Source: DATBQN01 sp963799925 (GTDB lineage Bacteria; Acidobacteriota; Thermoanaerobaculia; Multivoradales; UBA5704). From it: a stretch of DNA of 64,000 nucleotides. The stretch is from the NCBI GenBank assembly GCA_963799925.1, contig CAWCYZ010000004.1, positions 310,001-374,000 of the forward strand, written 5' to 3'. The position numbers and the translations under genes were made by a program. The notes beneath the pieces were generated by a model. The model was not told the origin of the DNA. It searched no databases and saw only the letters and a program-made list of their open reading frames with translations. This document shows positions 60,050 through 64,000 of this stretch, one piece after another. How positions within the stretch are numbered: position 1 is the first letter of the stretch; each line of letters begins with the position of its first letter.

Positions 60050-60322
60050 ATGTCCGTGAGAAGAACCCTGGAGATCCCGGACGAGCTTTTTCGGCAGATA
60101 AAAGCCACCGCGGCCCTGCGTGGAGAGAGCCTCGAGGATTTCGTGACGGCGGCCCTTCGCGCCCATCTGGACAGCTGGCCCGTTGAGGATGCTCCGTCGC
60201 CAAGAGGCTGGCGCATCGTCTTTGGACGTGCCAAGGCACAAGAGGTGGCGGAGATCGACAGGATCGTTGCCGAAGAGCTCGAGCGCAGCGAGCCGGATAC
60301 GTCTCTTCGATTGGATTGGTAG
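60050..60322 (+). CDS. ribbon-helix-helix antitoxin-like protein, no toxin partner seen
   Basis: The 90-residue protein starts MSVRRTLEIPDELFRQIKAT and continues ALRGESLEDFVTAALRAHL, as in VapB/CopG-type RHH antitoxins that bind operator DNA. The C-terminal tail (about 45-90) is acidic and probably holds the partner. The next gene is a cupin, not a PIN toxin. Base use is less GC-biased than in neighbours, which hints at transfer. Confidence 0.75.
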   Translation: MSVRRTLEIPDELFRQIKATAALRGESLEDFVTAALRAHLDSWPVEDAPSPRGWRIVFGRAKAQEVAEIDRIVAEELERSEPDTSLRLDW

Positions 60323-60349
60323 GCGCGCAGCGGGAGGCAGCTGGCATCG

Positions 60350-60709
60350 ATGACGATCGACATGATCCTCAAGCGGTTCGAAGATCCCGACGAGACGCGC
60401 GAGTTCGAGAAGGGGCGGTTCGACCTCGTGCGGATCGGCGGCATGACGATCGGCCGGGCGCGCTACGAGCCGGGATGGCGGTGGTCCGAGCACGTCGCGC
60501 CGACCGCGGGGACGCCGCTCTGCGAGGTCGAGCACGTCGGCATGGTGATCTCGGGGCGGGCCGCGGTGGCGTTCGCCGACGGCCGGGAGATCGTCATGCA
60601 GCCGGGTGAGCTGTTCTACATCCCGCCCGTCCCGCACGACAGCTGGGTCGTCGGCGACGAGCCGTACGTCTCGCTGCACTTCCAGGGAGCCGGCGACTAC
60701 GCGAGGTAG
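60350..60709 (+). CDS. cupin domain protein
   Basis: The 119-residue single-domain cupin has motif 1 around WRWSEHVAPTAGTPLCEVEH and motif 2 VMQPGELFYIPPVPHDSWVV, with the metal-binding His residues expected in the family. The N-terminal DMILKRFEDPDETREFEKG is also common in small cupins. Its ligand is unknown. It follows the RHH gene by 27 nt and ends 3 nt before a convergent radical SAM gene. Confidence 0.88.
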   Translation: MTIDMILKRFEDPDETREFEKGRFDLVRIGGMTIGRARYEPGWRWSEHVAPTAGTPLCEVEHVGMVISGRAAVAFADGREIVMQPGELFYIPPVPHDSWVVGDEPYVSLHFQGAGDYAR

Positions 60710-60712
60710 CCG

Positions 60713-62290
60713 TCACAGCCCCTCCCGCTGCGGCTCGCGCAGCGGGATCAGCCGCCGGGCCACGTCGAGCTCCCAGGGCTTGGCGTAGACGCCGGTCGCG
60801 TAGCGCCAGGTCGCGAGCGTCTTCAGGATCGACTTGCCCCAGGCCGGGGTCTGGTGGTCCTGGACGGTGGGGAAGCGGCAGCCGAGGACTTTGGCGAAGT
60901 CCTTCACCCGGCGCTTGATCCGGGGGGTGAGCCAGGGGGCGTCCTGGTGGCAGACGTAGTCCTGCCAGCGGCGCTCGGTCCACTCCTCGGGGGTGGTCGG
61001 GAGCTGCGGGCCGTCGGGGCCGTAGTGGTCGAGCACCGGCAGGCGCGGGCCGGTGGCGTCGGCGGCCGCGGCCCGCCGGTCGCGCTGCGGCGTCGGGCTG
61101 TAGAAGTAGAGGATCACCTCGCACTGCGGGTGGATCGTCTTCACCCGCTTGACGAAGCCGAGCGTCTTCTCGACCTCGCCCTCGGGGTCCTCGGGGCCGC
61201 CGAGCACGAAGGAGAACTCGGGGATCACCCCGTGCTCGCGGCAGCGGCGGGCGACCTCGAAGGTGTGCTCGACGCGGCTCCCCTTCTTCATCCGCTGGAG
61301 CACCTCGTCCGACGCCGCCTCGGCGCCGATGTAGCTCATCCGGTAGCGGCTCGTCTCGATCAGCTTCCAGGTGGCTTCCGAGAAGCGCGCCAGGGTGTCG
61401 GCGCGGGCGTAGGACCACCACGGCATCCCGAGCCGCCCGAGCACCTCGAGCACCGGCACGCTCGCCTCCTCGGTGTCGAAGAAGTTGTGGTCGTAGAACT
61501 GGATCGAGTCGGCGCCCAAGGCCCGGAGCGCCTGGAGGTCGCGCTCGAGCCGCGCCGGCGGCGACAGGCGCGTGTGGCCGTTCCACATCGAGACGACGCC
61601 GCAGAAGGTGCAGTGATAGCGGCAGCCGAGGGCGGCCTGGTGGACGCCGGTCCGCCGCCCGAGAAAGGACGGGCGGAGGTAGCCGGCGGCGTCGCCCGCC
61701 CGCTCGTAGGGGAGCGGCGGGAAGCTCTCCGGCGGGCGGAACGGCCGCTCGGGGTTGTGGACGATCCGCTCGCCGTCCTTGAAGGTCAGGCCCCGGATGG
61801 CCGCGACCGCCGCGGGAGCGCCGGCGGATGCCGCGAAGCCCTCGCCGTAGCGGGGCGCGCCGGCGGCGGGGAGCGCCGCGAGGAGCTCGAGGAGCGTCTC
61901 CTCCCCCTGGCCGCGCACCACGTAGTCGACGTACGGCGCGTTGACCGCGGCGGCCGGGTAGAGGGTGGGGAAGTAGCCGCCCCAGGCGACGGGGATCTCC
62001 GGGTGGGCGGCGCGCACCGCGGCGGCGATGGCGATCGCCGGACCCACCTGCGGGCCGGGCATGACGGTCATGGCGACGAGCGCCGTCCCTCCATCCGCCG
62101 CGTCCGCTCGCGCGATCGCCTGGAGCACGCTGCCGGCGGCGTCAGGGTCGACGTTGCCGTCGACGATCCGGTAGGGATGCTTCCCCTCGAGCACCGCCCC
62201 GAGCGCCAGGACCGAGAGCGGCAGGCGCACGCTCCGCGGCGAGCACATCCGCGGATTGACCAGGACGACCTGGCGCCCCGGCCGCGTCAC
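60713..62290 (-). CDS. B12-binding domain radical SAM protein, third member
   Basis: The 525-residue protein has an N-terminal cobalamin-binding fold with VVLVNPRMCSPRSVRLPLSV and VAWGGYFPTLYPAAAVNAPY. The radical SAM site is LGCRYHCTFCGVVSMW near residue 230, then SIQFYDHNFFDTEEASVPVL and a C-terminal helical part (WGKSILKTLATWRYATGVY). It differs clearly from the two paralogues at 55-58 kb. A GTG at 62290 starts 7 nt after the methyltransferase stop, so they form one operon. The product is unknown. Confidence 0.9.
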   Translation of the reverse strand: MTRPGRQVVLVNPRMCSPRSVRLPLSVLALGAVLEGKHPYRIVDGNVDPDAAGSVLQAIARADAADGGTALVAMTVMPGPQVGPAIAIAAAVRAAHPEIPVAWGGYFPTLYPAAAVNAPYVDYVVRGQGEETLLELLAALPAAGAPRYGEGFAASAGAPAAVAAIRGLTFKDGERIVHNPERPFRPPESFPPLPYERAGDAAGYLRPSFLGRRTGVHQAALGCRYHCTFCGVVSMWNGHTRLSPPARLERDLQALRALGADSIQFYDHNFFDTEEASVPVLEVLGRLGMPWWSYARADTLARFSEATWKLIETSRYRMSYIGAEAASDEVLQRMKKGSRVEHTFEVARRCREHGVIPEFSFVLGGPEDPEGEVEKTLGFVKRVKTIHPQCEVILYFYSPTPQRDRRAAAADATGPRLPVLDHYGPDGPQLPTTPEEWTERRWQDYVCHQDAPWLTPRIKRRVKDFAKVLGCRFPTVQDHQTPAWGKSILKTLATWRYATGVYAKPWELDVARRLIPLREPQREGL

Positions 62291-62297
62291 CGCCGCC

Positions 62298-63119
62298 TCA
62301 CCGCGCTACCGCCGAGTAGAGGGTCATCACCTCGTTGCCGTAGTCGCGGCGCTCGGCGGCCTCGACCGCGAGGCCGCTCGCGAGGAGGGCGCGGAGCATC
62401 CCCGCCGCGTCGCCGTCGGTCGAGAGGAGCACCAGCGCCCGCCCGCCGGGCGAGAGCGCGGCGGGCAGCCCGGCCGCGAAGCGCTCGATCACGTCGGTCC
62501 CCCGCCAGGCGAGGTCGAAGAGCCCCTTGGGCTCGCCGCGGAAGAAGGGCGGATTGAAGAGGACGAGGTCGAAGCGCTCGCCCGCGACCGGCGCGAAGAG
62601 ATCGCCCTGGCGCACCTCGACCGCCGCGTCGAGCCCGTTCCAGAGCGCATTGATGCGCGCGCACCGCACGGCCTCGGGGTTCAGGTCGACCGCCGTCACC
62701 CGCCAGCCGCGGCGGGCGGCGAAGAGGGCGCAGGCACCCGAGCCGGTCCCCATGTCGAGGGCGCGCGCCCCCGGCCGCGGCGGCGCGGCGAGGTCCGCCG
62801 TCGCCAGGGTGCGGGCGAACCAGGCGCCGCTGCGGAAGACGACCGGGTTGAGGACGGCGGGGAGCACCAGGAGCGGCACGCCGTCGATCGCCTCGACGAC
62901 CGGCCGGCGGATGCGCCGCTTGAGGAAGGGGAGCTTCAGATGGAGCCCGGCGAGGGCGAGCGCGCGGGCGAGCGGGCGGACGCGGGGGAGGAGGCCCGGC
63001 GCGAGGTCGGCCACGGCGGCCTCCGCGGGGCGGCAGCCCTCGGCCCCGCTCGTCCGCGCTCCGGCCTGCGCTCCGGCCTGGGCTCTGGCCTGCGCTCTGG
63101 CAACGGCGTCCATTGTCAT
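62298..63119 (-). CDS. methyltransferase (HemK/small-domain type with NPPF motif)
   Basis: The 273-residue protein has a repetitive Ala/Gln/Arg start (QARAQAGAQAGAR), then a SAM site ARALDMGTGSGACALFAARR near residue 140, DLNPEAVRCARINALWNGL, and the catalytic-type NPPF motif in DLVLFNPPFFRGEPKG. NPPY/F methyltransferases modify N atoms of nucleotides or Gln, so RNA, DNA or protein could be the target; the cluster context might mean a small molecule instead. The ATG at 63119 abuts a TAG of the upstream gene in another frame. Confidence 0.86.
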   Translation of the reverse strand: MTMDAVARAQARAQAGAQAGARTSGAEGCRPAEAAVADLAPGLLPRVRPLARALALAGLHLKLPFLKRRIRRPVVEAIDGVPLLVLPAVLNPVVFRSGAWFARTLATADLAAPPRPGARALDMGTGSGACALFAARRGWRVTAVDLNPEAVRCARINALWNGLDAAVEVRQGDLFAPVAGERFDLVLFNPPFFRGEPKGLFDLAWRGTDVIERFAAGLPAALSPGGRALVLLSTDGDAAGMLRALLASGLAVEAAERRDYGNEVMTLYSAVAR

Positions 63120-64000
63120 CTACCGTAGCAGAGTCTCGGCGGGAAGACGTGCCGGGCGCAGCGCCGGCGAACGCCGCCACCCGCCGCGCCCCGCGCCGGA
63201 GGTCGGCGAGGTAGCCGGCGCGCCAGGCGAGCTCGCGCGGCGGGTTCTTCAAGCTCTCGCGGACGAGCGGCCCCCGGCCGAGCGCGAAGCCGTAGGGGGG
63301 CCCGGCGGGGAAGAGCCGGTCGTGGAGGGCGCGGAGCGTCAGGTTGCCGGCGTAGCCGCGGAAGAAGTAGCGGTCGCGGCCGGCGAGGCGCGCCAGGTTC
63401 CCGCCGCCGACGTGCTCGGCGCCGCGCCGCGAGAGAGTGATGCCGTGGAAGCGCACCAGCAGGTCCGCGTGGTCGCGATGAAGGAGCTGGACCTCCCAGC
63501 CGGCGTCGCGGACCGCCTGGGTCGCGAGATCGCCGGTGTCGTACCAGACCCAGCGCTCGAAGGGGACGGCGGGGTCCGGCCGCTCGGCGGCGGGAAAGAA
63601 GCCGTGCGGCAGCCGGGCGGCGAAGACCTCGCGGTAGGCGGCGACCTTCATCACCACCGCGAAGGTGCCGTGCGAGGGGCGGCGGGTGCGCGAGACCAGC
63701 GACACGGCGGCGACCCGCGGCGAGGCGAGCTCCCGCCGCGCGAAGGGCCAGAGGTCCTCGGACACCCAGAACACGTCGCTGTCGACGAAGGCGAGGTAGG
63801 GCGTCTCGACCCGCGCCACGGCGTCGTTGTAGGCGTCGTGGTACTCGCGCCGCGCCGGCGTCCGCGGCAGGATCTCGGCGCCCGGGAAGTGGGCGGGGTC
63901 GAGCCCGCCGGCCGCCGAGTCGTGGAAGATCTCGACCCGCGCCTCGGCCGCCGGGAAGGCGCGGCGCACGCAGGCGTGCCAGATCCGCGCCACGTCCGGG
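63120..64000 (-). CDS. glycosyltransferase-like protein, partial, C-terminal end unresolved
   Basis: The reading frame enters from the window edge (PDVARIWHACVRRAFPAAEA) and contains a GT-A-style acidic site YLAFVDSDVFWVSEDLW near residue 70. It then has GTFAVVMKVAAYREVFAARL, a late His-rich WEVQLLHRDHADLLVRFHG, and RYFFRGYAGNLTLRALHDRL. As written the frame runs on for 800 nt through the methyltransferase, but that part is Arg/Pro-rich like a shadow. A TAG at 63122-63120 in another frame, directly before the methyltransferase ATG, suggests a one-base shift near the end. Confidence 0.66.

Noticed and set aside
62287..63110. C-terminal 270 codons of the last glycosyltransferase frame
   Set aside because: This part overlaps the NPPF methyltransferase in another frame and is Arg/Pro-rich. 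It is better explained as read-through after a frameshift.
1..64000. rRNA and tRNA genes
   Set aside because: I noticed no rRNA or tRNA signatures while reading. This is a by-eye judgement that tRNAscan or barrnap should confirm.

Overview
The window is very GC-rich bacterial chromosome, densely packed with about 56 protein-coding genes on both strands. I recognised no rRNA, tRNA, CRISPR array, phage or insertion sequence by eye. The gene content is typical of Acidobacteriota, possibly Thermoanaerobaculia: a large MacB/FtsX-type ADOP permease, many secreted peptidases (M1, M16, M20, S9), tail-fibre-like secreted beta-roll proteins, TonB-C and STN domain proteins, and B12-binding radical SAM enzymes. 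This taxonomic placement is inference from gene content only.

Layout. 1-4179 (minus) is a surface-sugar operon with two NAD-dependent SDR epimerases (one Tyv-like), a GT4 glycosyltransferase and a further glycosyltransferase cut by the window edge. 4510-7603 is an inactive/active M16 peptidase pair. 7741-12230 holds PolX and two polytopic GT-C-type enzymes (GT39-like and GT87). 12421-14540 is a zinc alcohol dehydrogenase with an SRPBCC protein. 14747-17837 holds a fused double RNase H facing DNA ligase LigA. 17998-25614 covers envelope functions (YihY/BrkB, a PlsC-like acyltransferase, a GT2, an ADOP permease, an M20 peptidase and an L,D-transpeptidase). 25671-33093 is mixed: ALDH, an MNT/HEPN pair, a small Cys-rich secreted protein, an AmpG-like permease, a glycine-zipper protein and a VOC protein. 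33258-40502 has a tail-fibre-domain protein, a double TonB-C protein, a dynamin-like GTPase and an M1 peptidase. 41027-43550 has a 2-oxoglutarate-type oxygenase and an alkylation-repair operon (AlkA-Ogt). 43648-50203 has a thioesterase, an OFA transporter with its small subunit, an S9 peptidase, PPK2, TrxC and a DUF985 cupin. 50204-52665 is a recent repeat-bounded duplication of an MFS gene. 53435-64000 is an accessory cluster of three B12-binding radical SAM enzymes, three methyltransferases, a sulfotransferase-like protein and two glycosyltransferases.

Two things stand out. First, the intergenic DNA carries several repeat families: an inverted pair of about 100 bp, a CCTGGCACCT family with 12 copies seen, a 34-bp REP-like pair, and a degenerate 21-bp minisatellite. 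One family bounds a gene duplication and runs into a gene start. Second, at least three genes carry a clean single-base frameshift, and three more have frame irregularities. This suggests either indel errors in the assembly or real decay, so those loci should be checked against reads before any biological reading.

The most plausible undescribed system is the 53-64 kb radical SAM/methyltransferase/glycosyl/sulfo cluster. Its product cannot be named from sequence alone.
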